NCBI GenBank assembly: GCA_030620095.1
Contig: JAUTXW010005194.1
Span: 914,501 to 978,500 of the forward strand
Direction of reading: 5' to 3'
DNA: 64,000 nucleotides
Origin: Kuschelorhynchus macadamiae
Taxonomy: Eukaryota; Arthropoda; Insecta; Coleoptera; Curculionidae
In this document: positions 24,391 to 36,356 of the stretch, piece by piece
How the letters are laid out: every line of letters starts with the position of its first letter
How positions within the stretch are numbered: the stretch's first letter is position 1
The notes under the pieces: model-generated
Database searches by the model: none
The model's input: only the letters and a program-made list of their open reading frames with translations
What the model was told of the DNA's origin: nothing
Position numbers and translations under genes: made by a program

Positions 24391-24595
24391 AAGAAACTAT
24401 ATTAGAACTTATTATTATCATTTTTTATTAATAAAATGCGTATAACGAGTTCTTACTTCCTGATAACGATTACTAAGTTTAACTATTTATCTATCGTATC
24501 TTTAGCCATATTATTCCATATGCCATTACTGCTTTTTCCATTATTTTCCATATCCATACATTAACTTGTGTATACCTAAAAGAGAACCCTAAAAT

Positions 24596-24859
24596 TTAAT
24601 CATTTTCCTCTTGGTTCAAGCCTTCAGTGGATCTGCACAAAACTTCTTTGTTTACTTCTCGCCTAATTGTCTTTTTCAACCCTTTTTTGCATCGTTTTAT
24701 TGCTAGATATGTTACACTTGCCAGTAACGCTGCGATCAATATAATTAAAAGGTACTCGGAAAGAGAAAATCCCTTATTTTCATTGGTTATTTCTCCCCTT
24801 GAATCTCCATTCGACGCCTGGTTTATAACAATTTCTTCGTTAGAATTGGCCTTTCCCAT
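24596..24859 (-). CDS. Small membrane-anchored ORF upstream of gag
   Basis: This 87-residue frame lies between the primer-binding site and gag. It has a polar N-terminus, one hydrophobic segment (LLIILIAALLASVTYLAI, about residues 36-53) followed directly by a strongly basic stretch (KRCKKGLKKTIRR), and an acidic tail. The topology would suit a single-pass membrane protein. I recognise no family. A short leader ORF in this place occurs in some mdg1/412-type elements (recalled), but expression is not shown. Confidence 0.4.
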   Translation of the reverse strand: MGKANSNEEIVINQASNGDSRGEITNENKGFSLSEYLLIILIAALLASVTYLAIKRCKKGLKKTIRREVNKEVLCRSTEGLNQEEND

Positions 24860-24903
24860 CGCTTGTCGGTTGTTATAGTGGTAAAATAGTAACCCAGAGG
24901 GCT

Positions 24904-24916
24904 GGCAGGATCGCCA
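24904..24916 (-). promoter_or_regulatory. Primer-binding site of the Gypsy-type element
   Basis: Immediately after the 5' LTR (minus strand ...TTACTACA) comes TGGCGATCCTGCC. The TGG matches the CCA end of a tRNA. Its start (TGGCGA) resembles primer sites recalled for mdg1/412-type elements, but the tRNA identity is not settled. Confidence 0.6.
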
Positions 24917-25143
24917 TGTAGTAATTTAGGTTCAACCCTTAAGGTTACGTCAATGATACGACTTGTTCGTTCTATCAATTCGTTTTATTCTAATTAATAT
25001 TATACATTACAAAATCATGCAATAGACAAGTTCATTGCTTTGCCAGCAATTGCTGACACAGCTGACCTACATTATGTTGTTAGTTCAATACACTTTATTG
25101 TTCAATAGTTATAATATACAGGGTGATGCAACTCCATACTACA
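24917..25143 (-). repeat. Complete 5' LTR of the Gypsy-type element
   Basis: On the plus strand it begins TGTAGTAATTTAGG and ends CATACTACA (TG...CA), followed by target duplication GAAC. 227 bp. Confidence 0.85.
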
Positions 25144-25933
25144 GAACAAACGCTGGCAAAGTGAAAGTGTTACAAGTGTTGTTCAGGGAATCCGCTCTAG
25201 TAGTCGCTTTATTATTGTTCATGCTGGTTCAGAAGCCGGATTTGTTCCAGGTGCTGCCTTTCGTTTTTCGCTGGAGTTGTTAGTCCATGTGTCATGGACA
25301 GATGAATAGAAATAATTTTGAAAAGTGGTTGCTCGAGAACCTTCTACCTAACATTCCTCCTAAATCAGTCGTGGTAATGGATAATGCGTCTTATCATTCT
25401 CACGTAGAAGATAAAGTGCCAACTAAATACTCTACAAAAGCTCATATGATATCGTGGCTTAAATCGAACAATCTTGTATGTGATTGAACATGAAGAAAAT
25501 ATCAATTATATATGAAGTAATATCAGCCAACAATCCTAGAGAAAAAAAAGTATAAAATTGACGGTCTTTTACGTAACCTCGGTCATACACCTTTAAGGCT
25601 GCCTCCATACATGTGCGACCTCAACCCTATTGAACTTGCATGGGCAGGAGTAAAAAATTATATTCGAGAGCGCAACACCCGTGAACTTTCAATTAAAGAC
25701 TTAAATAACAGTAGAAACGATTGACTCAATATCGACTGAAAATTGGAAATCGTATGTTACATGTTCGTTCTATTAAAATACATGGCAAAATTGAAACGGT
25801 TATTGATGATTTAGTTATCACACTGGGATCTTCAAGTAGTGACGACGACACCGCATCATTTTCAGAGGAAGACAACGTTTTAGAAGGAATCGCACCATTA
25901 GAATCACAGCCGTCAACCTCAAAAATGGCTTAG
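25144..25933 (+). pseudogene. IS630-like DDE transposase, C-terminal part
   Basis: It continues the gene cut at 19935: RSSSRFIIVHAGSEAGFVPG, then MNRNNFEKWLLENLLPNI and VVVMDNASYHS (second catalytic Asp), then LRLPPYMCDLNPIELAW (third acidic residue). The tail ends with Ser/Asp-rich residues and GIAPLESQPSTS. At least three frame changes and a stop near 25487 make it non-functional. Confidence 0.8.
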
Positions 25934-26109
25934 TTTTTTTTTCATATTTTGTAAAATTGTTCATAAAGTAGCTGTCAATAAACTGCTTCAAAATAATTAA
26001 TTTTCTGTTCAATACCGGGTGTCAAAAAATATCTAATATTGCAATTAATATTTGAAAAACTACAGAACTCATATTTTTCCAAAATTAACACATCAATGTA
26101 GTTATAGTA

Positions 26110-26811
26110 GGGAAGCCAGCACTGATTCCAGTGAACAAGATTTATCAAAATTTTAACTTATGCAGTTCGACTTTGGGCTATTCGGGTATGCCAAAAGTGA
26201 CCGTTTGTCTCCGTCTGTCATATTATTTTGTACAGGGGGCTTCATTGTGAAGTACTATACAGGTCGTTTTCCAATTGCGTGCTAATGTTAAAGGGGGGGT
26301 GATTCTTGGACCTTTTTAAGAAAAAAAGTTTAATATGAACTTAAAAGTCTTAACTTCGGAGATACAGGGTTTTAAAAAATAAATTTTTTTAAAAATCCTA
26401 ATTATGATGCTATTATAGATAAATAACTGTGTGAAATTTGATACACGTCTTTTAAGCCTAAAGCAACAATTAACCTGGGTAACTCCATGCATAGAAGACG
26501 TGTATCCAATTTCATGCAGTTATCTACAATAGCATCAGAATTGGGATGAACAAAAACGTTTTCTTTTTAAACTTTACCATCCTGTATCTCAAAAGTTAAG
26601 ATGTTAAGGACATATAAACACCCCCTTTAACATCAGCACGCAATTAGGAAACGCCCTGTATAGTACTTCACAATCACAGCTCCTCAGTATAAAGTAATAT
26701 GACAAACCGAGACAGACGGCCACTTTTGGCATACCCGAGTAGCCCAAAGTCGAACTGCATAAATTAAAATTTTGATAAATCTCATTCAGTGGATCTGATG
26801 CTGGCTGCCCT
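26110..26811. repeat. Foldback element, two arms of about 350 bp
   Basis: The sequence from GGGAAGCCAGCAC (26110) is repeated in inverse to GCTGGCTGCCC (26811), with matching blocks such as atgcagttcgactttgggct and gaagacgtgtatc on the opposite strand. The arms meet near 26465 with almost no loop. No coding sequence. A transcript would form a nearly continuous hairpin. Confidence 0.8.
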
Positions 26812-27162
26812 TGTAGATCGGGTATCACTATACTGGGTGGTCCAATAATAGTGGACGTAGGCAGTAGCCCGGGCACCGTTAATGACAGAACTCAAGAAAA
26901 AATATATTTATAGTAAAGTTCGCCGTTTTTGCAACACAAAATAGACATAGAAGTGCGGTACACGAAAAACAGACAAATACAGATAAAAGCTCATTAAGCA
27001 TAGTTACATTTTTTAATTATCTGAAGTGCGTATGGTCAAAAAGGAGTGCCATATTATTTAAAGAACGACGGGACACCACTGGTTTAAAGAGGTATCTTGG
27101 CCGACCTTCCTAAACCGTTTGAGTCCGCCTGGTTTTCTTTCGTGTCCCGCACTTTATCAAGG

Positions 27163-28088
27163 ATGGTTGAGTTTACAAACCGTGAATATGCGGATATTCA
27201 TTCCATTTATGGTCTTGACAATAGTAATTTGGTTGAAGCTAAACGACTCTATTCGCAGCGTTACTAAATCGGCGACAGCCTGATTCACGAACTTATGCTC
27301 AGGTTCACATTCGACTGAGCCAAAATGGAGCTAGAATTCTACTCGTTTATCAGGGACACATCGCACTGTTAGAACTATTGAAATTGAGGAAGCAGTCCTG
27401 AATACTGTAGAAAATGAACCAGGTACAAGGACAAGAAAAATCCCGCTCGATTTTCGATTCCAATTTTTGTCAGTGGTTCATTCAACTGTTGACCCAAAAC
27501 CCATTCTTTGGAAATAAAATTTTATTTGGTGTGAGGTAAGTTTTTCGAAAAATACCATCGGGAATTTTCACAATAATCGTTTTTGGGCAGAAGAAAATCC
27601 TCATGCGATAGGCAAAAGTCATTTTCAGGAGCAGTTTACAGTAAATATGTGGGCTGGTATTTTTGGAGACCATTTGGTCGGGCCATTTTTCCTGCAAGGA
27701 AGATTAAACGGACAGTATTATCGTCAATTTGTAGAAGAATTCCTGCTGCTGTTAGAAGAGATAGCATTTGAAATAAGATACCAAATGTGGTTTATGCATG
27801 ATGGCGCACATCCACATTTTAGTTTGAATGTAAGAGAGTTTTTAAACCGTTGGATAACTCGAGGTGGACCCCACCCAAGGTCCCCCGATCTAAATTGTTT
27901 TCTGGGTACATTTAAAATCGTAGGTGTATTAGACTCCTATCCAGTCAGAGGAAAATATGAGAAACAGAATTATAGCTTCATGTGAAACAATTCGCAATAC
28001 CCCTGGGATATTCGAGGGAGTTCGCCAGTCTAGACGAAGAGTTGAGTCGTGGATATTAACAAGAGGTCATATTCAGCAATTCTTATAA
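27163..28088 (+). pseudogene. DD41D mariner-like transposase, decayed
   Basis: It begins MVEFTNREYADIHSIYGLDN and shows, through many frame changes, MWAGIFGDHLVGPFFL, MWFMHDGAHPHFS (second catalytic Asp), NRWITRGGP..RSPDLN and a C-terminus NTPGIFEGVRQSRRRVE. These match the insect mariner-like group whose members elsewhere in this window have 41 residues between the second and third Asp. Stops at several places and a deletion around the third Asp make it dead. The bases GTGCGGGACA/CGAAAGAAAACC just upstream (27125-27156) occur inverted at 19159-19189. Confidence 0.75.
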
Positions 28089-29999
28089 TTGTTTCAGTTT
28101 TTGATGTAACGTTAGAATTACATTGTTAATTAATTAGTCACTAGATTTTTTTCAATTTTGTTACTTTGATAATGCTTGGTTGGCATAGACGGCTATTTTC
28201 ACAAAGATCTAGAAAACGATAACAGATACCGTAAAAATGCAAAGAAACAAAAAGAATGAGAAAAAAATGGAAAGCCAAATTACGATACAGTGTATTCAAA
28301 AAACACAGGAAAGTGGAATTGCCGGTGGCGCAAAAAAGAATCCTGTATACTGCATACGACAATTTTGCTTTTAGTTATTGTAGAGGTTCTAAACACTAAT
28401 AAATGTACCAAATTGGAAATAATAAACTAGGAAAACGTAAGAAAAACAAAAAAAATTAAAACTTTGTCACCCTGTATCTCAAGAATGAAATATTTCTCAG
28501 TACACCTTTATAATATAAAAGCTATTTATCTTAACGATACTTATTACATACTAAGTTTCTGTAATGTTGCCACTAACTTCATCAAGGGTCTAAGGGAGTG
28601 GGTAACCTGACACCGACGTAGAAATTTGCAAATTTCTCGAAAACGTTTACCTCTAGACTTATTAAGCAAGTATGAATTTTCTGCTTAAAAAAAGTAAAAA
28701 TAAGGTTTATTCATGAAAAATCTTAAAAGTTAACTTTCAAAAAAGTTATGGCAAATTAAAGTAAATAATAATAGCGTACATAGGTGCCCTCTAGGTGCTA
28801 CATAAAACAATTACAAAATTATGATTTCCCATCTGAAAAAAACCCAAATTTTGTTGAAAAATTTTATTAATTAACTTCAATACCCTGTATCTCCGAAACG
28901 AATCATTTACAGACTCATGTTTATATGAACTTTTAGTCATAGAATAAGCCAAAGAATTATCACCTTCCGTATCTACATGACATTCATTAATACCCTAAGG
29001 GTTGCAGGCTATGGCCGGAGGTTTGCATAATATCTCACCACTGTGCAACGTACACATAGGTTTTTAGTCCTTGGTAAAAATAAAGGGAAAAATGTTAAAG
29101 TATAATACAACACACAGAAGGCTCCACCGTCAATTTAAACACTTTTCACATTTATCTTTTCCTGGAAATATCGGTCTTCTAATACCAACTACACTATTGT
29201 GCAATTGAAGTGAAATTTTTTAAAATTTAACCTAAATGTAAATGGCTACAACTTTTTCAGATTATGTAGGGTTATGTTTTGTTAATATTTTTGTAGTATA
29301 GTCGAATGCGGTCTTATCGTGCGGGTCCAAAGGTCACCAACATTATGAATCAAATCAGAAAACACAGTGAATACCAAAATGTTGTGTGATTCTTTTGTCG
29401 AGCTATTAAATCTCGATGGGCTATTTACAAATATACAGGAAGAAAGAAAACAGTTTTTTTTAATTATATTACGCAATATTATTAAGATCGCCACTTAATA
29501 TTATTTTATATATTAAATGCCGAGGGACTAAATAAGAAAATTCGCTAAATATGTATTCGGTTAAAATTTTTTGGTTGGCAAAAACAAAAATACACAAAAT
29601 GAAAGTGAGATTTTTTTATTAATCACCAAAAATTATGAGCCCCGCTTGACCTAAAAATCTAACCAGTTATACGGTGTCATTTATTTAAATGCGGGCCACC
29701 CCTGTGCAAAAAAAACTTTTTTTTGTATTGTGATAACAAAAAAAATTTATTTTGCAAAAATATTATACACCTTTGTTAAAAACACAAGATAATTAGTTAT
29801 TATTTCCCACGTGAGATTTTTTCAAATCTTTACGTTTAAGGGTCCCTAGATCGTGGAAAACATGTTTTCTCAATTCCGTCTGTCTGTAGGTATGTCTATC
29901 CGTCAGTCTGTCTGTTCACGGCATAGCTAAAAAAATACTTATCCGATTTCTTCAAATTTCAGTCTAAAATTAAGGACCATGCATGAGAAAAATACAGTC

Positions 30000-30000
<1 letters not shown>
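28089..30000. other. Non-coding stretch with shared repeat fragments
   Basis: No convincing coding region. 28465-28620 is related in inverse to 18620-18760. 29862-29990 (catgttttctcaattccgtctgtctgt) is related to 13672-13790. 29195-29245 (ctattgtgcaattgaagtg) recurs inverted near 45435-45475. The rest is AT-rich intron. Confidence 0.45.
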
Positions 30001-30631
<631 letters not shown>

Positions 30632-31065
30632 CGCCAAACTCAGTGGCGTATTAGAAGTATATGGAGAACGAGTAAAGATATTTACTTGAGATTTGGGTAA
30701 GGTTCATACTAAGAAGTGAACTATATTTTAAAAATATTTTCGAAGTTGCGGCGTTGCCAGCTCTATTGCAGACAGACAGGAAGTTTCTTTTTTTAAATAC
30801 AATACCCTGTATATTATTGCATTGTCAAATTCTACGAACTATTCTGAGCATTTTTTATGTAGTATGTTCTATACCTATTTTGAGCAGTTTTGGAAATAAA
30901 AATTATTTTCTAATTTTTAAGGGTCAAATCGGCTTCAATGTAAAACACGATATATTTTTAGAATATTGTCCCAGAATTCTGAAATTTTTATACGAGTTTC
31001 CGAACATGTAGGTTAATTGACGGCTGAAGGTATTTTTTAATAAAAGGTTATACAGGGTGTATATG
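30632..31065 (+). repeat. Long terminal inverted repeat, left
   Basis: 434 bp; inverse of 32941-33374 with a few differences. Confidence 0.8.
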
Positions 31066-31318
31066 TAAATCTATGTTAAAAGCACTAAATAGGCAAGTAA
31101 ACATTTTTGTCAATAATATATCTATCTTAATGATAACTAAATGAAAATACGTTTGTTGAGAAAAATCTATAGTTTAATATTTACAATATGTATTCACAAA
31201 CGCTTTAGATAAAAAATTAACGATACAACCGAATAAAACAATATTACAAAAATATAGCTAACAACAGAACTATCCCCAAATGAATTGTCAGTAACTGAAC
31301 TGTTTAAAGTGTCCTCCA

Positions 31319-32302
31319 TTAACTCTGAGGCATTCCAGAACTTGTGTCATTACATGACTCGTTGCTTTTTGAATCTCTTCCGCGGATAATGCCAGCAGTG
31401 CTTCTCCCTTTTACCCTGCCCCAAAGATGGAAGTCGAGAGGGCTAAGGTCTGGGGACCTAGGTGGCCAAATCCATGGATCTCGTCGGCCAATCCATCTGT
31501 CTTCGAAGATTGTAGTAAGTTCCGCACTTACTTCGTTTGTACAGTGAGCCGGTGCCCCATCTAACTGATACCAGCAGCTCCGGAGTAAGTTCAATGGTAA
31601 CTCGTCGAGAAAATTAGAAACTGTAGTTTTCAATATTTCCAAATATTTTTCAGAATTTAAATTTTCATCGTAAAAGCAAAACTTTATTTTGTCATTCATC
31701 ATGAGTCAAAATACATTGAAACCGAACTTGTATTGAAAACCTTTTTCTCTGATAAAATAAGGATTTTCTTAGGACCAAAAATGTGAATTTCTTCTGTTAA
31801 ATATCCCTTCTTTTGTGAATTTGCTCTCATCCGTCCAAATAATTTTTTTTAAAAAGTTGGGATCTTCTTGTGTACGCATCAGGATCATTTCGCAGTATGC
31901 GACGCGCTGAGGAGGATCAGTAGGCTCTAAAGCCTGGGCTGTTATAAATTTATAATTATGCATTCTATGTTTGTGCAAAATTCTTTCCACCGATTTGTAA
32001 GAAATGCCTAAATCTTTCTCTGCGCTATTAATTGATGCGTGAGGGTATGTATGGAAATAAGACAAAACAGTAATTTCATTGTCTTCGTTACCTGTTACAG
32101 GTTTGACTTGAAGTCTTGGTCTTTTAACATTATTGTACTCTCTGTAATTCTTCTCTATTCTTTTAAACTTTTTCTCGTTCATTGTGACAGAATCTGGATA
32201 AAGTTGATTAAATTGTCTACATGTTCTTGATATTATTTTATCACATTGACCGTGTACATAAAACAAATTTAGAATTTCTACACTTGAGTAAGAATTTGCC
32301 AT
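31319..32302 (-). pseudogene. DD41D mariner-like transposase, internally deleted
   Basis: The N-terminal frame (31769-32302) has two helix-turn-helix regions (SSVEILNLFYVHGQ; SINSAEKDLGISYKSVERIL) and KIIWTDESKFT with the first Asp. The C-terminal frame (31319-31702) has YQLDGAPAHC (second Asp) and PPRSPDLSPLDFHLWG (third Asp); 41 residues separate the last two. The middle of the catalytic domain is missing and the frames are not joined. Dead copy. Confidence 0.8.
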
Positions 32303-32940
32303 TTTAAATTAGTGAATTTTTGACAACTATGCATATTAAAAACAAATGTTCTCTGTTTGGTTTCCTGGGAGATGACAGGCGTGCACAGCCTACTAGTTAA
32401 ATAATCTTTCGTTTTACGAGATATTATTCGTGCTTCTACTAAATGGCATCTAATTAATTAATCATCAGCGATGCTAATACTATTGAAAGGTAATTTTTTC
32501 TCTGTTGGATGCAACAAAAATATACAGGGTGTTCCATCGTGAGTATTGTTTTGTTCGGTAGTATCGTTAATTTTTTATCAAAAGCGTTTGTGAATACATA
32601 TTGTTACTATTAAATTATCGATTTTTCTCAAGAAAAGTATTTCCATTTAGGTATCATTAAGACAGATATACGTAGAAATAACTTGCCAGTATTTGACAAA
32701 AATGTTTACTTCTCTATTCAGTGCCCTTAAAATAGATTTTTTTTACAGAAAATACTAAAATGGTCGATTTTTTTTTAAAATGCCACTTAGTTCATTACCC
32801 ATCAGAGATAGGTATAGGAATACCTAATGTCATTTGAAAGGCAATGTCTCTTTCTATTTGATGCAATTAAAATATACAGGGTGTTCCATTTAAAAAAGTC
32901 GAGTTATGAACATTTCTGTTCATCGCGAATAAACTATATT

Positions 32941-33374
32941 TTTATACACCCTGTATAACTTTTAGTTAAAAATTACCTTGAGTCGTCAATTAACCTACAT
33001 GTTCGGAAACTCGTATAAAAATTTCAGAATTCTGGGACAACGTTCTAAAAATATATCGTGTTTTACATTGAACTCGATTTGACCCTTAAAAATTAGAAAA
33101 TAATTTTTATTTCAGAAACCTCTCAAATTAGGTATAGGACATACTACATAAAAAATGCTCAGAATAATACATAGAATTTGACAATGCAATAATATACAGG
33201 GTATTGTATTTAAAAAAAGAAACTTTCTGTCTGTCTGCAATAGAGCTGGCAACGCCGCAACTTCGAAATTATTTTTAAAATAAAGTTCACTTCTTAGTAT
33301 GAAACTTACCCAAATCTCAAGTAAATATCTTTACTCGTTCTCCATATACTTCTAATACGCCACTGAGTTTGGCG
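32941..33374 (-). repeat. Long terminal inverted repeat, right
   Basis: Inverse of 30632-31065. It is followed by a (TA)n tract of about 50 bp at 33380-33431. Confidence 0.8.
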
Positions 33375-33375
33375 A

Positions 33376-33431
<56 letters not shown>

Positions 33432-33434
<3 letters not shown>

Positions 33435-33893
33435 GGTGGTCGAAATTGGTCTGTTTTAACAGAGAAAACCTATTTCCTGACTAGATAGAGCAAAACTGAC
33501 TTAGGTGTCATGGGCTCGATTTCTGAGAAATGTTTAATGGCAAAAACCGCCTGCCGATATTTTCATTGCCAACTGAGATATAGGGCGTTTTTCAATTTTC
33601 GGCCATTTTGAAAATTGTCCATAACTTTTTTATTTTGCGGAATATTAACATTCTGCAAAGACATTCTAAAGGCACTTTTTTATGTGCAATCCAGTGGCGT
33701 ACTCAGATTTTTTCTATAGTTGTCCGTTTTATCATAAATAGGCAAAACTTTTTTTTTTCAAATGGAAATCATAGTTTGCTATAAATTATAAAAAATGCTC
33801 GCGTTTAGCCCTTTTCAGTGATATAAAGTTGTAGGTACTTATTTTCAAAAATAACGAAAATATTAGGTGTTTTTGGTTTACATCGAAGTAGGC
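33432..33893 (+). repeat. 462-bp terminal inverted repeat, left
   Basis: Inverse copy at 35334-35795; few differences visible. Confidence 0.88.
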
Positions 33894-34148
33894 TTTGATT
33901 TGTGATGACAATATCTCAATTATGTATTGTTAAGATTTATAGTTTGTTAGCAACTTAAACACAACTTTAAATAACACTAGCTAACGTTATTTTAATTATT
34001 TATTATTAATTTTTTTTATTTTTTTTTGTTTACATAGCAAAGTTGAACAAAATTAACAAACTAAACTACTAATTACAGCTACAAGTGAAAATAAAAAATA
34101 ATTATGAAAATCTAGGTATTTAGTTAGATAGGTTTCTGATAAATATAT

Positions 34149-35213
34149 TTAGAGAAGTTGTTCAAATTGAGCCCCTCCCTGTTGAATACAAACTAAGCAT
34201 TTTTTGCGTACCGAGTTGCAACTATTTATTAGTTCAACTGGGCTAATAGATGCAAAAGCTTGCCTAGTGGCCTCTTGCAATTCTTCTTTTGTGTGAAAGG
34301 TTCTTCCTTTAAATATCAAGTCCTTCAATCTTCCCCACAAAAAAAAATCTAAGGGAGTTAAGTCACAGGACCTAGCAGGCCAAGGTATGGGGCCCCACGT
34401 ACCAATCCAATTTTCTCGAAATTCGAAGTTTAAAAGATCAGTTGTGATCCTTGCATTGTGCGGGGGACAACCATCTTGTTGATAGTAGATATTTCTGGCA
34501 TCAGCTAAAGGTATGTCTTCCAACAAAGGGACAATATATGTGCGCAAAATATTTACATAATCATCTGCAGTTAAATTTCCATCGTAAAAATAAGGTCCCA
34601 CAAATCTTCCTCGGAATATCCCCACCCATATATTGAATCCACACCGACCTTGCCGGTCTTGTTGCACAACTACGTGTGGATTTTCAGTGGACCAGTGATA
34701 TGAATTATATCTATTAAATATACCAGAAGTATCTACTCTGGATTCATCACTCCAAATAATATTTAATGGAAAATTCTCATTCTCCATGAATTTTTGCTCA
34801 TACCACTGACAAAATCTCAATCTTCTAGCGGCGTCCCCTTCACGGAGTTGATGAACTCTTCTCGTTCTGTATGGTTTGAATTTATGTTTTTTGAGTATTT
34901 TTAAAAAGGTGGTCTTTGGAACATTCGTTATATTAGCCAATGTTCGAGAGGAGGTGCCAGGATGATCTAATACCTCACCAATTATATTTAGCTGCTGGAT
35001 TTCCTTTTCTTCCTTTAGTTCATAATGTCTTGTTCTTAACTTTTTAAAACTTCCGTAATTTATTAAATTACTTTTTAATGTTTGATAAATTCGGTTATCC
35101 GGTTGACGTCGCTCGGGAAATGTATTAAAATATAATTCACTAGCTGCTTCAGGAACTTCGTTAGGTAATATGTAACATTTTAACATATCATACTTTTCAT
35201 AATTCTCAAACAT
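34149..35213 (-). CDS. DD41D mariner-like transposase, intact
   Basis: A 354-residue open frame from MFENYEKYDMLKCY to GGAQFEQLL. N-terminal helix-turn-helix regions (about residues 8-70 and 80-115, with SSRTLANITNVPKTTF) would bind the inverted repeats. The catalytic part has NIIWSDES (first Asp, about 152), YYQQDGCPPHN (second, about 247) and SCDLTPLDFFLWG (third). Counting gives 41 residues between the second and third Asp, the DD41D spacing known from rosa-type mariners. CDL replaces the more usual PDL before the third Asp, and DGCPPH replaces DGAPAH. It cuts and pastes DNA at TA sites. It has no intron, unlike the relatives at 48737 and 53609. Confidence 0.9.
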   Translation of the reverse strand: MFENYEKYDMLKCYILPNEVPEAASELYFNTFPERRQPDNRIYQTLKSNLINYGSFKKLRTRHYELKEEKEIQQLNIIGEVLDHPGTSSRTLANITNVPKTTFLKILKKHKFKPYRTRRVHQLREGDAARRLRFCQWYEQKFMENENFPLNIIWSDESRVDTSGIFNRYNSYHWSTENPHVVVQQDRQGRCGFNIWVGIFRGRFVGPYFYDGNLTADDYVNILRTYIVPLLEDIPLADARNIYYQQDGCPPHNARITTDLLNFEFRENWIGTWGPIPWPARSCDLTPLDFFLWGRLKDLIFKGRTFHTKEELQEATRQAFASISPVELINSCNSVRKKCLVCIQQGGAQFEQLL

Positions 35214-35333
35214 ATTTTGTCAGCAACTTAACACAACTTTATAAAGATAACACCAAAACGCAATAATTACACCAGACTACAGTAATCTGACAGCAATATA
35301 TTCAAAATATTGAACGCGCGTCATTATTCCAAG

Positions 35334-35795
35334 GCCTACTTCGATGTAAACCAAAAACACCTAATATTTTCGTTATTTTTGAAAATAAGTACCTACAACT
35401 TTATATCACTGAAAAGGGCTAAACGCGAGCATTTTTTATAATTTATAGCCAACTATGATTTCCATTTGAAAAAAAAAAGTTTTGCCTATTTATGATAAAA
35501 CGGACAACTATAGAAAAAATCTGAGTACGCCACTGGATTGCACATAAAAAAGTGCCTTTAGAATGTCTTTGCAGAATGTTAATATTCCGCAAAATAAAAA
35601 AGTTATGGACAATTTTCAAAATGGCCGAAAATTGAAAAACGCCCTATATCTCAGTTGGAAGTGAAAATATCGGCAGGCGGTTTTTGCCATTAAACATTTC
35701 TCAGAAATCGAGCCCATGACACCTAAGTCAGTTTTGCTCTATCTAGTCAGGAAATAGGTTTTCTCTGTTAAAACAGACCAATTTCGACCACCCGG
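35334..35795 (-). repeat. 462-bp terminal inverted repeat, right
   Basis: Inverse of 33432-33893. Confidence 0.88.
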
Positions 35796-35797
35796 TA

Positions 35798-36087
<290 letters not shown>

Positions 36088-36356
36088 CCCGTATTTTTCG
36101 TTAGTCCCCCGCGATTTTACCGATTTTTATATATCAAATTTTGTCTTATAATTTACTTATTTTAAACATGCTTTAAAATTGGAACAAGTATTCTATAATT
36201 ATTTATTTATTGCCTACAAAATTACAAATGTACTCAAAAAGTAAGCAAAAAATGGTGTCAAATCTAATAAAAAAAATTATAAATTAAAATTCACTGGCTA
36301 ATATCCAGGAGCCAGCAAAAGCTCTGAGAATCGGTATAAGGAATGTACAGAAACTT

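Larger units (their letters stand above)
19936..25143 (-). mobile_element. Gypsy-type LTR retrotransposon, 3' deleted
   Basis: It is inserted in the transposase above with a 4-bp target duplication GAAC (19932-19935 and 25144-25147). The 5' LTR (24917-25143, 227 bp) is complete, but the 3' LTR keeps only its last 32 bases (19936-19967). One deletion therefore removed the end of pol, anything beyond it, and nearly all of the 3' LTR. Removing the element restores the reading of the host transposase. Order on the minus strand: LTR, primer-binding site, small ORF, gag, pol. The protein signatures and 4-bp duplication suit the mdg1/412-like Gypsy groups, but the clade is not proven. Confidence 0.9.
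30632..33374 (-). mobile_element. DD41D mariner-like element with 434-bp inverted arms
   Basis: Arms at 30632-31065 and 32941-33374 are inverse copies (cgccaaactcagtggcgtat at the outer ends). Inside them a second inverted block (31082-31260 against 32527-32725) encloses the transposase remnant, suggesting one TIR element nested in or grown from another. It sits flush between two (TA)n tracts, in line with TA target choice. Length about 2.74 kb. Confidence 0.8.
33432..35795 (-). mobile_element. DD41D (rosa-like) transposon, intact
   Basis: The 2,364-bp element has perfect architecture: TA target duplication (33430-33431 and 35796-35797), ends CAGGGTGGTCGAAATTGG and CCGGGTGGTCGAAATTGG, inverted arms of 462 bp each (33432-33893 and 35334-35795), and one uninterrupted transposase. 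Both flanks are (TA)n. Of all DNA elements here it looks most able to move. Confidence 0.9.
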
